Assembly: GCA_050302475.1 (NCBI GenBank)
Contig: JBNLBF010000011.1
Location: 1 to 64,000, forward strand
Length of the DNA: 64,000 nucleotides
From: NORP23 sp050302475
GTDB taxonomy: Bacteria; Pseudomonadota; Alphaproteobacteria; Rhodobacterales; Rhodobacteraceae
Direction: 5' to 3'
The notes beneath the pieces are model-generated. The model saw nothing but the letters and a program-made list of their open reading frames with translations. It made no database searches and was not told the DNA's origin. The position numbers and the translations under genes were made by a program. The stretch's first letter is position 1; every line of letters begins with the position of its first letter. Positions 43,205 through 51,491 of the stretch are shown here, in pieces.

Positions 43205-44191
43205 TCAGTTCAGTGCCTGATCCGTGATCATATGGGTCCATGCCCCTTCGGGCTGCGTGGTAATCACCGGATCGGACCCTTCGGACAACAGGCTGTCAAC
43301 CGTGCGCTGATAATCCTCTTCGTCCAACGCGCCGTTGGAGCCGGCTGTCAGCTTGGCAATCTCGCTCATCATGCGGGTCTGGTGTTCCTCGGTCTGGGCA
43401 CCGGTCGCATCATATTCCAGAACGATCATGGCAGCGTCTTCGGGGTTCTCCTCGGCCCATTTCCAGCCTTTCATCGACGCGCGCACGAAACGTACCATCT
43501 TGTCAACGAATGCCGCGTCCGAAAGATTATCCTCCAGCACGTAAAGCCCGTCTTCCAGTGTCGCAACGCCCTGATCTTCATATTTGAAGACCACCAGATC
43601 ATCGGGGCTGAGGCCCGCGTCAATCACCTGCCAATATTCGTTGTAGGTCATTGTCGACACACAATCGGCCTGGCCTTGCAGCAGCGGATCCACGTTGAAG
43701 CCCTGCTTCAGAACCGTCACTCCGTCATCGCCACCTTCGGTGGAGATGCCGAGTTGGCTCATCCAGCTGAGGAACGGGTATTCATTGCCGAAGAACCAGA
43801 CACCCAGCGTTTTGCCCGGGAAATCATCGGGGCTGGCGATACCGCTATCCGCACGACAGGTCAGCATCATGCCGGACGATTTGAACGGCTGGGCGATATT
43901 GACCAGCGGCAATCCGTTTTCGCGTGCTGCGAGGGCCGAGGGCATCCAGTCGACGATCACGTCAGCGCCACCACCGGCAATCACCTGCGCGGGGGCAATA
44001 TCGGGGCCGCCGGGCTTGATCTCGACGTTCAGGCCTTCTTCTTCGTAATAGCCGTTTTCCAGTGCTACATAGTAGCCCGCAAACTGCGCCTGCGTGACCC
44101 ATTTCAGCTGGATCGTCACATCATCCTGCGCGAACGCAGCGGTGCCCAGCGTCATCGCGCCAGCAACCATCCCTGTGAGTAGTTTGTTCAT
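43205..44191 (-). CDS. ABC transporter substrate-binding protein, NMT1/THI5-like (pyrimidine-type importer)
   Basis: The 328-residue periplasmic protein has a signal peptide (MNKLLTGMVAGAMTLGTAAF) and the NMT1/THI5-like fold. The fold begins IQLKWVTQAQFAGYYVALENG and continues through LNVEIKPGG, PDIAPAQVIAGGGADVIVDW and the later WFFGNEYPFLSWM. Relatives bind hydroxymethylpyrimidine or other small heterocycles. Its place at the end of the dihydropyrimidinase operon suggests uracil, thymine or a hydantoin as ligand. AAGGAGAGG sets the start at 44191; the frame upstream to 44329 belongs to the permease gene. Confidence 0.87.
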   Translation of the reverse strand: MNKLLTGMVAGAMTLGTAAFAQDDVTIQLKWVTQAQFAGYYVALENGYYEEEGLNVEIKPGGPDIAPAQVIAGGGADVIVDWMPSALAARENGLPLVNIAQPFKSSGMMLTCRADSGIASPDDFPGKTLGVWFFGNEYPFLSWMSQLGISTEGGDDGVTVLKQGFNVDPLLQGQADCVSTMTYNEYWQVIDAGLSPDDLVVFKYEDQGVATLEDGLYVLEDNLSDAAFVDKMVRFVRASMKGWKWAEENPEDAAMIVLEYDATGAQTEEHQTRMMSEIAKLTAGSNGALDEEDYQRTVDSLLSEGSDPVITTQPEGAWTHMITDQALN

Positions 44192-44223
44192 TTTGAACCT
44201 CTCCTTGTTAAATTGTCCGCCCC

Positions 44224-45063
44224 TCATCCCCTTTGGGACGGATGCCAGAAGGTGGCCGCTCTCTCCAGGAGCGTTACCAGCCCGTAAAACGCTGTGCCGG
44301 CGATCGCCGCCACAACAATTTCTGCCCACACCATGTCGAGGTTAAGGCGTCCCAGTTCCGTTTGGATCCGAAAGCCCATCCCAACGATGGGGGAGCCGAA
44401 ATACTCCGCCACGATAGCGCCGATCAGCGCCAATGTCGTGGAAATTTTCAAGCCGTTGAATATGAATGGCGCTGCTGCGGGCAAGCGCAGTTTCATCAGC
44501 CGCTGCGGGTAGCTGGCCGCATAGGTGCGCATCAGGTCCCGCTGCATCGGGTCAGTGGCTTTCATTCCCTGCACGGTGTTCACCAGCATCGGGAAAAAGA
44601 CCATGATCACAACAACCGCTGCCTTGGACTGCCAGCCAAACCCGAACCACATGACCATAACCGGCGCAATGCCGACAATGGGTAGGGCGGCGACAAAATT
44701 GCCAACCGGTAAAAGGCCGCGTTGCAAAAACGGTGAGCGGTCGATGGCAATGGCGGTGACGAAAGCTGCGCCGCAGCCAATGATATAACCGGTCAATGCA
44801 CCTTGCACGAAGGTTTGCAGGAAATCCGCCCAAAGCGTCGGGACGTTGCTGACAAAGGCCGCGGAGATCGCTGATGGCGCGGGGAGCAGAACCGGGTTCA
44901 CCTCCCACCCCCAGACGATCCACTCCCAGAGAGCGACAACCGTTACGCCAAACAGGATCGGTACGATGATACGGATCGCGCGGCTGTTACCCTGACGTGC
45001 TAACCACGCGTTCAGTGCCCACATCACCAGCCAGAAAACAATTGCGCCGAGAAGTATCATCAT
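44224..45063 (-). CDS. ABC transporter permease (pyrimidine-type importer)
   Basis: The 279-residue SsuC/TauC-type permease has about seven helices and the loop MRTYAASYPQRLMKLRLPAAAPFIFNGLKI, followed by IGAIVAEYFG. A very hydrophobic first helix precedes the usual core. It partners with the next permease as a heterodimer. Its ATG overlaps the stop of that upstream gene by 4 bases. Confidence 0.9.
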   Translation of the reverse strand: MMILLGAIVFWLVMWALNAWLARQGNSRAIRIIVPILFGVTVVALWEWIVWGWEVNPVLLPAPSAISAAFVSNVPTLWADFLQTFVQGALTGYIIGCGAAFVTAIAIDRSPFLQRGLLPVGNFVAALPIVGIAPVMVMWFGFGWQSKAAVVVIMVFFPMLVNTVQGMKATDPMQRDLMRTYAASYPQRLMKLRLPAAAPFIFNGLKISTTLALIGAIVAEYFGSPIVGMGFRIQTELGRLNLDMVWAEIVVAAIAGTAFYGLVTLLERAATFWHPSQRG

Positions 45064-45938
45064 CGCGCCATCCCCATTGCTTTCATGGTGATCCTCTCAG
45101 CCAGACCGACAGCCATCACCAGCAACGCCGCCAGCAGAGAGGCCATGACCAGCGCCGACCATATCTGGATCGTCTGCCCGTAATAGGACCCGCCCAGCAA
45201 TCGCGCGCCGAGACCCGCGACAGCCCCCGTCGGCAGCTCGGCCACAATGGTGCCGACAAGCGAGGCGGAGATTGCGATTTTCATCGACGGAAACAGAAAC
45301 CGGACGGAGGACGGCCAGCGCAGCGACCAGAAAGTCTGCCATTTATTGGCATTCCAGGTGCGCATCTGGTCCATCTCCATCGCGTCGGGTGTGCGAAAGC
45401 CTTTGACCATGCCGACCACAACCGGGAAGAAGCTCAGATACATGGCGATAATCGCCTTGGGCAACAGCCCCGATATGCCAACCGCGTTCAGCACCACGAT
45501 GATCATTGGTGCAATTGCCACAATCGGCACCGCCTGACTGGCAATCACCCACGGCATCACTGACATATCCATCGTGCGGTCATGCACGATTCCGACGGCC
45601 AGCAATATGCCGAGCAGTGATCCCAGCGCAAAGCCTGCGACAGTTGGCACCAGTGTCACCCAGCTGTGAAAGACCAGCGAGCGTTTCGAGGTGATCTTCT
45701 TGTCGATCACCGTGTCGTAAAGTTCACTCATAATCTGATGGGGCGCAGGCAGCTTTGGTTTATCCTGTGCCCAGGTGTCGGCGACGCGTTCGGCGAATGT
45801 CAGGCTCTCACCCGCCCGTTCCATCCGGTCGAGGGTCCATGGCATGTTGAGGATCACAGCCAACACGTACCAGCCGAGCACAATCGCCGCGACGATGGTG
45901 AAGACAGGGCCGGCGCTATGCCAAAAACGGCGCATCAC
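45060..45938 (-). CDS. ABC transporter permease (pyrimidine-type importer)
   Basis: The 292-residue SsuC/TauC-type permease contains the loop MRTWNANKWQTFWSLRWPSSVRFLFPSMKI and the following GTIVAELPTGAVAGLGARLLGGSYYG. It has about 70 N-terminal residues with one helix and a soluble segment (ADTWAQDKPKLPAPHQIMSEL) before the core. It is coupled to the second permease gene. A 54-base gap separates it from the ATPase gene. Confidence 0.9.
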   Translation of the reverse strand: MMRRFWHSAGPVFTIVAAIVLGWYVLAVILNMPWTLDRMERAGESLTFAERVADTWAQDKPKLPAPHQIMSELYDTVIDKKITSKRSLVFHSWVTLVPTVAGFALGSLLGILLAVGIVHDRTMDMSVMPWVIASQAVPIVAIAPMIIVVLNAVGISGLLPKAIIAMYLSFFPVVVGMVKGFRTPDAMEMDQMRTWNANKWQTFWSLRWPSSVRFLFPSMKIAISASLVGTIVAELPTGAVAGLGARLLGGSYYGQTIQIWSALVMASLLAALLVMAVGLAERITMKAMGMAR

Positions 45939-45992
45939 TGTTGCCCTCTCGGTTTAGTGGCGGGCTGTGGTTGAGCCTTTTGCGCACCCGCA

Positions 45993-46775
45993 TCAGTCAT
46001 CACCATGCCCCGCCCGCAGCCCTTCACGCACCCGATGCGCGATATCGAGGAAATCTTTGCTTTCGCGAATATCCAGTGGCCGATCCTTTGGCAGGGGGCT
46101 TTCAATGATATCTGTTACCCGTCCCGGGCGGGGTGACATCACGACGATCTTTGTGCTCAGATACACCGCCTCCGGGATCGAATGAGTGACAAAACAGATG
46201 GTTTTTTCTGTGCGGGCCCAAAGATGCAGCAGCTGTTCGTTCAGATGGTCGCGCACGATTTCATCAAGCGCGCCAAAGGGCTCATCCATCAGCAGCAAAT
46301 CCGCATCAAATGCCAGCGCCCGCGCGATGGAGGCGCGCTGCTGCATACCGCCCGACAGTTGCCAGGGGAATTTCTTTTCAAACCCCGTCAGCTCCACCAG
46401 CTCCAGCGCTTGCGCGACGCGCGTGACCATCTCGGCCTTCGAATAGCCCATGATCTCCAGCGGCAGGCGCACGTTCTTTTCGATTGTCCGCCACGGATAC
46501 AGACCTGCCGCCTGAAAGACATAGCCGTAGGCGCGGGCTTTCCGCGCCTCCGCCGGTGTCATCCCGTTGACGGTGATCGCGCCTCCGGTGGGCTGTTCCA
46601 GATCGGCCATGACCCGCAGGAAAGTCGTCTTCCCGCAGCCCGAGGGACCGATAAAACTGACAAAATCGCCCTTGTCGATCGTCAGTTTCACGTCCTTGAG
46701 GGCATGAACCGGTCCGTCGTTTGTTTCGAAGGTCAGGGACAGGTTGTCCGCCTTGATTACCGCTTGCTCGCTCAC
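45993..46775 (-). CDS. ABC transporter ATP-binding protein (pyrimidine-type importer)
   Basis: The 260-residue SsuB/TauB-like ATPase has Walker A GPSGCGKTTFL, signature LSGGMQQRASIARAL, Walker B LLLMDEPFGALDE and switch His FVTHSIPEAVYLS. It powers the two permeases encoded downstream. It follows the dihydropyrimidinase gene by 16 bases, which ties the importer to pyrimidine catabolism. Confidence 0.93.
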   Translation of the reverse strand: MSEQAVIKADNLSLTFETNDGPVHALKDVKLTIDKGDFVSFIGPSGCGKTTFLRVMADLEQPTGGAITVNGMTPAEARKARAYGYVFQAAGLYPWRTIEKNVRLPLEIMGYSKAEMVTRVAQALELVELTGFEKKFPWQLSGGMQQRASIARALAFDADLLLMDEPFGALDEIVRDHLNEQLLHLWARTEKTICFVTHSIPEAVYLSTKIVVMSPRPGRVTDIIESPLPKDRPLDIRESKDFLDIAHRVREGLRAGHGDD

Positions 46776-46791
46776 TCGCTGGCCTTTCTGA

Positions 46792-48252
46792 TCAGATACC
46801 TGCCGGGATGTTCAAAGGATCACGCTTGATCTGTTTCGGCGCATTCAGCTCTTTCCATTTCGACAGCGCGGTATGCGCGGACGGGAAGGCAGGGCGCGGC
46901 ACGAAACGACCCCGACCGGGCTGGGGTTGCGAGTTCTGGCCATAGGCCCAGATCACGTCCCCGCGGCTCAGCGTATAGCGCGCCTGCGCCGTCACGTCGA
47001 ACCCTTCGAACACGTTGTAATCCAGCACCGAATGGTGGTTGGATGGCGAGATCGTTTTGGAAATCTTCGGATCCCAAACCACGATATCCGCGTCGGCTCC
47101 TTCGACAATAGCGCCCTTTTTCGGATATATATTCAATATCTTGGCGACGTTAGTTGAAGTCGCTGCGACGAATTCATTTGGCGTCAGGCGCCCTGTTTCA
47201 ACGCCTTCGGTCCACAGAACCGCCAGACGTTCTTCCAATCCGTTGGAGCCATTCGGAATGATCCGGAAATCATTGCGCCCCGCGCGTTTCTGCTCGGTGT
47301 TAAACGCAGCATGGTCGGTGGCGACCACCTGCAACGATCCTGACTGCAACCCGGCCCACAAACTATCCTGATGATCCTTGGAGCGGAACGGCGGCGACAT
47401 AACCCGCCGCGCCGCATGGTCCCAATCCTTGTTGAAATACTCGCTTTCATCCAGCGTCAGGAACTGGATCAGCGGCTCACCGTAAACCCGCATACCTTTC
47501 TGCCGTGCCCGCCGGATCGCCTCATGCGCCTGCTCGCAAGACACATGCACGATATAAAGCGGCACGCCAGCCGCATCCGCAATGGTGATCGCACGGTTGG
47601 CGGCTTCGCCTTCCAACTCGGGCGGGCGGCTATAGGCATGCCCTTCCGGCCCTGTGATCCCCTCGTCGAAATATTTCTGCTGCAACTCTGCAACCAGATC
47701 GCCGTTTTCCGCATGCACCATCGGCAGGGCACCCAGCTCGCGGCAACGTTTGAAGGAGGCGAACATCTCATCATCCTCGATCATCAACGCGCCCTTATAG
47801 GCCATGAAATGCTTGAACGAGTTCACGCCCATATCAACGGCGTCTTTCATCTCGGTAAAGACATTCTCATTCCAGCCGGTGATCGCCATGTGATAGCCGA
47901 TGTCGGAACAAATCTGCGGTGAGGATTTCCGGTGCCATTCATTGATGGCATTCTTGATCGAGCCATCCTCGCCCGGCAGGCAGAAATCGACCAGCATCGT
48001 CGTGCCGCCACAGGCCGCCGCCCATGTGCCGCTTTCGAACGTTTCCGCCGCCGTGGTCCCCATGAACGGCATTTCTAGATGCGTGTGCGGGTCGATGCCG
48101 CCGGGGATGACATAGGCCCCCTCGGCGTCGATATACTCGTCGCCTTTCAGGTCCTCGCCGATCTGTTTGATGGTTTCGCCGTCGATCAGAACGTCGGCTT
48201 TCCATGTGCGGTCCGCCGTGCAGACAGTGCCGTTTTTGATGACTTTGGTCAT
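46792..48252 (-). CDS. hydA: Dihydropyrimidinase (D-hydantoinase)
   Basis: The 486-residue zinc amidohydrolase opens dihydrouracil or dihydrothymine to N-carbamoyl-beta-alanine or its methyl analogue. The metal site is GGIDPHTHLEMPFMG with H56 and H58. The carbamylated bridging lysine is probably K153 in FKHFMAYKG, and further ligands lie in YIVHVSCEQAHEAI and ATDHAAFN. The length is usual. It is the second step of reductive pyrimidine breakdown; the amidohydrolase and aminotransferase for later steps are upstream in the same operon. It overlaps the GH114 gene by 4 bases. Confidence 0.94.
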   Translation of the reverse strand: MTKVIKNGTVCTADRTWKADVLIDGETIKQIGEDLKGDEYIDAEGAYVIPGGIDPHTHLEMPFMGTTAAETFESGTWAAACGGTTMLVDFCLPGEDGSIKNAINEWHRKSSPQICSDIGYHMAITGWNENVFTEMKDAVDMGVNSFKHFMAYKGALMIEDDEMFASFKRCRELGALPMVHAENGDLVAELQQKYFDEGITGPEGHAYSRPPELEGEAANRAITIADAAGVPLYIVHVSCEQAHEAIRRARQKGMRVYGEPLIQFLTLDESEYFNKDWDHAARRVMSPPFRSKDHQDSLWAGLQSGSLQVVATDHAAFNTEQKRAGRNDFRIIPNGSNGLEERLAVLWTEGVETGRLTPNEFVAATSTNVAKILNIYPKKGAIVEGADADIVVWDPKISKTISPSNHHSVLDYNVFEGFDVTAQARYTLSRGDVIWAYGQNSQPQPGRGRFVPRPAFPSAHTALSKWKELNAPKQIKRDPLNIPAGI

Positions 48253-49013
48253 TGGGAATCCTCCTGTGGACAGGTGTTCAGTTGCCGCGTCAGATCGCGG
48301 TCTTTTTGGATGAAATGATAATTCGCGGGGGCCGTCGCGCAGGCGGCGGCGAAATCGACGCCAGTGTCGGTATATTCGGCGGCATAGACAGGTTTTCCGG
48401 CGCGGGCGTAATCCGCCACCTGATCACACCAGCCATCGGCGAAACAATCTTCGGTCAGCGCAAAATCGAGCGTTCCGGCGAGTTTCGCGGTCAGGTCCGG
48501 CACGTTTTTCTGGCCGATCTGCATGTTGATCCCATGCGCAATGTCGGTCAGGACACGGATATAGCGCAGGCTGTCCAGTTCCGTGATCGGGAAGCCGCTG
48601 TCATTCACATGGACGTCGATATTGTCGGGCTCGATCGCATCGAATCCCATATCGGCGCAGCGCTGAAAACGGGCGGCCATGATCGGGATCAGCGCACCGA
48701 TCTGACGGATATCGAGGAAGCGTTCGTCGGGCCAATCGTCATACGTGTTGCCCAGAACGGCGGCGGGGAAGCTGTCGTAATCGTCGCGATAGTTTTCTGC
48801 CGTGCCGACGCTGATATAGCAGATCGTGGTGATCCCGCGCGCTTTCAGGGCGGCGATGTCAGCCGCCGAATGGTTGTCAGGGTCGAGGTCCATCACCGCC
48901 ACGTCACGGCTCAGGTCGAACGGCTCGGTCAGTTGCCAGTCCCAGCCCTCAGCACAGGCCATCCCCGGCAGGAGACCAATCATCAGGCAGAGGAGAGGGC
49001 GGGCAATCGGCAT
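48249..49013 (-). CDS. Secreted GH114-like (TM1410-type) protein
   Basis: The 254-residue protein has a signal peptide (MPIARPLLCLMIGLLPGMACA) and matches the GH114/TM1410 TIM-barrel family (endo-alpha-1,4-polygalactosaminidase-like). Matching segments are VAVMDLDPDNHSAADIAALKARG, TICYISVGTAENYRDDYDSF, ERFLDIRQ, GFDAIEPDNIDVH and IGQKNVPDL. The acidic residues in DLDPDN and IEPDN are candidate catalytic positions. Its coupling (ATGA) to the dihydropyrimidinase gene is odd, because the families have no known functional link. It may cut a galactosaminoglycan, or be a passenger in the operon. Confidence 0.8.
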   Translation of the reverse strand: MPIARPLLCLMIGLLPGMACAEGWDWQLTEPFDLSRDVAVMDLDPDNHSAADIAALKARGITTICYISVGTAENYRDDYDSFPAAVLGNTYDDWPDERFLDIRQIGALIPIMAARFQRCADMGFDAIEPDNIDVHVNDSGFPITELDSLRYIRVLTDIAHGINMQIGQKNVPDLTAKLAGTLDFALTEDCFADGWCDQVADYARAGKPVYAAEYTDTGVDFAAACATAPANYHFIQKDRDLTRQLNTCPQEDSQ

Positions 49014-49020
49014 ATCGGTC

Positions 49021-49290
49021 CTACTGGTTCACTTCGTTGCTAAGCACCTGCCAGTCCGAGCAGAGGGGGAGCGAGTTGCCGTCCTCGTAAAACTCGAACG
49101 GATTGGCGAGGCGGGGCTGGTTGCCCTCGGCGGCCTCGGGTTCCGGGCGGATACATTTGGTGACGGCATTGCGGATCCCGTCAAAGATCCAGACCCCGCC
49201 GGTGGCGTCAGGGACGACTTGGTAGCGTTGCTCCTGCGCGGAGGCGGTGGTGGCGAGCATCAGTGTGGCAAGAAGGGCGAGTGTTTTCAT
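49021..49290 (-). CDS. Small secreted protein, unknown function
   Basis: The 89-residue protein has a clear signal peptide (MKTLALLATLMLATTASAQE) and a short mature part with two cysteines (TKCIRPE and LPLCSDW) that may form a disulfide. I recognise no family. It starts 8 bases after the preceding gene and ends 7 bases before the GH114 gene, so it belongs to the same transcript. The frame extends to 49359 without support. Confidence 0.65.
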   Translation of the reverse strand: MKTLALLATLMLATTASAQEQRYQVVPDATGGVWIFDGIRNAVTKCIRPEPEAAEGNQPRLANPFEFYEDGNSLPLCSDWQVLSNEVNQ

Positions 49291-49298
49291 CTGGTCCT

Positions 49299-49718
49299 CT
49301 AATCTTTGGGGTAATCGAGGGAAAGGTCGGAAATATCGGCGAGGTCCGTGTCTGGGCATTGGGTGGCAAGCATGTCGGCAATTTCTGTTAGATAGCCATG
49401 CAACAGCGCGGGCATCTTATCCTTGGCAAAGGCGGGGTCGGCGGGGTCCGCCTCGCGCGTGTCGCGAAGGGCTACGATGGGGGCGAGGGCGTCGTCCGGC
49501 CAGCCCTCGTCGATGGCGTAATTGATCGTGACCCCGGCGGAGGTGGCGATTTTAGTTGCCGCCAGGCGCGGTTTGACGCGAGCGGTGCTGAGGAGGTCTG
49601 GCCATTCCTCTACCGCTTCATCAAGGATGCCGGCGATCTGAGTACACGCCTCGGTCTGCGCGTGGGCAAGGGAAGGGAAGCAGAGGGTAGTTGCAAGAAA
49701 TACTGAACGGAATTTCAT
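49299..49718 (-). CDS. Small secreted protein, unknown function
   Basis: The 139-residue protein has a signal peptide (MKFRSVFLATTLCFPSLAHA) and a mainly helical mature domain. Two cysteines (EACTQIAG and TQCPDTD) sit near its ends, probably as a disulfide clamp. No family is recognised. GAGGAC upstream supports ATG 49718 over upstream Met codons in the same frame. It lies in the middle of the pyrimidine operon with the other secreted genes. Confidence 0.65.
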   Translation of the reverse strand: MKFRSVFLATTLCFPSLAHAQTEACTQIAGILDEAVEEWPDLLSTARVKPRLAATKIATSAGVTINYAIDEGWPDDALAPIVALRDTREADPADPAFAKDKMPALLHGYLTEIADMLATQCPDTDLADISDLSLDYPKD

Positions 49719-49791
49719 TTTAGTCCTCTTCATTCCAAGCTTACACCCGAAGGTCGGACGTTGCCCTAGGTTTCGCGTTTTGCACGAACCA

Positions 49792-50232
49792 TTAATTGAC
49801 ATCAGATACTCTCGGTATTGCCAGTAGATTCCAACCTTTGCGCACGACAAACGTTAACGAAAATATGATGAAGCCCGTCGCCAATAAAATCAGAGTTATA
49901 TTTCGAGGAGCATCGTCCCAACCGTTCAGATAGTTCGCAACCTCGTCTCGCAGTGCTAGCAAAGCAAATCCTAGGAATAGCAGGCAGAGTATTGTTGCGA
50001 TCCCGCCTCCAATCCAATTCAGTTTGATTGGCGATTTCAGTGAAGAAAAGATAAAAGCAATGCTGAACACAGAGGATATCAATGCGCAGGCAATCCAAAC
50101 GAAATCCAATATTTCGGGAGGTCTGCCTTTTATGACGTCGTTCCAGACATAGAAGTAGGCAGCCATCACCAAAGCACTAAAGCCAATTGGCGCAATCGAG
50201 GCTATTGCCCCTGATATGGTGCCAATCCTCAC
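49792..50232 (-). CDS. Small four-helix membrane protein, GTG start
   Basis: The 146-residue protein has about four helices (near IGFSALVMAAYFYVW, FVWIACALISSVFSIAFIF, GGGIATILCLLFLGFALL and ITLILLATGFIIFSLTFVV). No family is recognised. The GTG at 50232 overlaps the TGA of the amidohydrolase gene, and GGAGG lies seven bases upstream; no ATG gives a full-length protein. Its AT-richer composition differs from its neighbours, which hints at later insertion into the operon. Confidence 0.65.
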   Translation of the reverse strand: MRIGTISGAIASIAPIGFSALVMAAYFYVWNDVIKGRPPEILDFVWIACALISSVFSIAFIFSSLKSPIKLNWIGGGIATILCLLFLGFALLALRDEVANYLNGWDDAPRNITLILLATGFIIFSLTFVVRKGWNLLAIPRVSDVN

Positions 50233-51479
50233 TCCACAACCTCCGCCGTTTCCAGTACAGCATGCATCAGCACGTCGGCCCCGGCGGCGGCCCATTCCTG
50301 CGAGATATCCTCGGCCTCGTTATGTGACAGGCCGTCGACACAGGGGCAGAAGATCATGGCGGTGGGCGCAACATCGTTTATCCAGCAGGCATCATGGCCC
50401 GCGCCGGAAATGATATCCATGTGGGAATAGCCCAGCCGTTCCGCCGCGTTGCGCACAGCGGCCACGCAGGTTTCGTCAAAGGCCGGCGGTTCGAACTGGC
50501 CGGAGATTTTATGCTCAAACGTCACGCCAATCGCCTCGCACACGCCGGGCGCGCGTTCGTAAAACTCCGCCTCCATCGCGTGGAGAACGTCGGGCAGGTG
50601 AGAGCGGAAATCGACCGTGAACACAACCTTCCCGGGGATCACGTTGCGCGAGTTCGGATAGACATCGATATGCCCGATCGCCCCCACCGCGCCCGGTTGG
50701 TTTTTCATCGCGATCTCATGCACCAGCTCGGTCAGCAGCGCCAGTCCGCGACCGGCATTCTTGCGCATATGCATGGGGGTCGATCCGGTATGCGAGTCCT
50801 TTCCCGTCACCGTACATTCGATCCAACGCAACCCCTGACCGTGGGTGACAACGCCGATATCTTTGCCTTCGGCCTCCAAGATAGGCCCTTGTTCGATGTG
50901 GAGTTCGAACATTGCGTGCATCTTGCGGTCACCGACTTTCTCGTCGCCCTTCCAGCCGATGCGTTCCAGTTCGTCACCGAATTTCTTGCCCGCCGCGTCC
51001 ACGCGGTCATAGGCCCACTCCAGTTCATGCCGCCCGGCAAACACGCCCGACGCCAGCATGGCGGGGGCAAAGCGCGTGCCTTCCTCGTTGGTCCAGTTGA
51101 CCAGCACAATCGGATGTTTGGTTTTGATGCCGAGGTCGTTCATGGTTCGGATCGCCTCCAGCCCGCCAAGCACGCCGAGCACCCCGTCATATTTCCCGCC
51201 GGTCGGCTGCGTATCAAGATGAGAGCCCATATAAACGGGCAGGGCGTCGGGGTCGGTCCCCTCGCGATAGGCGAACATGTTGCCCATCTGGTCGAGGCCC
51301 ATTTTGCACCCCGCCGCTTCGCACCATTTCTTGAACAGATGACGGCCTTCGCCATCCTCGTCGGTGACGGTCTGGCGGTTGTTGCCGCCCGCGACCCCCG
51401 GTCCGATCTTGGCCATCTCCATCAGACTGTCCCAAAGACGGTCGCTGTTGATTTTGAGGTTTTCACCGGGGGCTGCCAT
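50229..51479 (-). CDS. N-carbamoyl-beta-alanine amidohydrolase-type M20 hydrolase
   Basis: The 416-residue zinc hydrolase belongs to the beta-ureidopropionase/allantoate amidohydrolase/HyuC group. Metal and substrate motifs are MGSHLDTQPTGGKYDGVLG, NWTNEEGTRFAP, MFELHIEQGPILE and the dimer-domain GSTPMHMRKNAG. Between dihydropyrimidinase and a beta-alanine-type aminotransferase, it should cleave N-carbamoyl-beta-alanine to beta-alanine, CO2 and ammonia. Allantoate as substrate is less likely in this context. It lies 12 bases after the aminotransferase gene. Confidence 0.88.
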   Translation of the reverse strand: MAAPGENLKINSDRLWDSLMEMAKIGPGVAGGNNRQTVTDEDGEGRHLFKKWCEAAGCKMGLDQMGNMFAYREGTDPDALPVYMGSHLDTQPTGGKYDGVLGVLGGLEAIRTMNDLGIKTKHPIVLVNWTNEEGTRFAPAMLASGVFAGRHELEWAYDRVDAAGKKFGDELERIGWKGDEKVGDRKMHAMFELHIEQGPILEAEGKDIGVVTHGQGLRWIECTVTGKDSHTGSTPMHMRKNAGRGLALLTELVHEIAMKNQPGAVGAIGHIDVYPNSRNVIPGKVVFTVDFRSHLPDVLHAMEAEFYERAPGVCEAIGVTFEHKISGQFEPPAFDETCVAAVRNAAERLGYSHMDIISGAGHDACWINDVAPTAMIFCPCVDGLSHNEAEDISQEWAAAGADVLMHAVLETAEVVE

Positions 51480-51491
51480 GGGAATTCTCCT

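Noticed and set aside
42956..44182. A 408-codon rightward open frame
   Set aside because: It runs antisense through the whole ABC binding-protein gene, which has a signal peptide and family motifs. The frame lacks a ribosome site and domain features.
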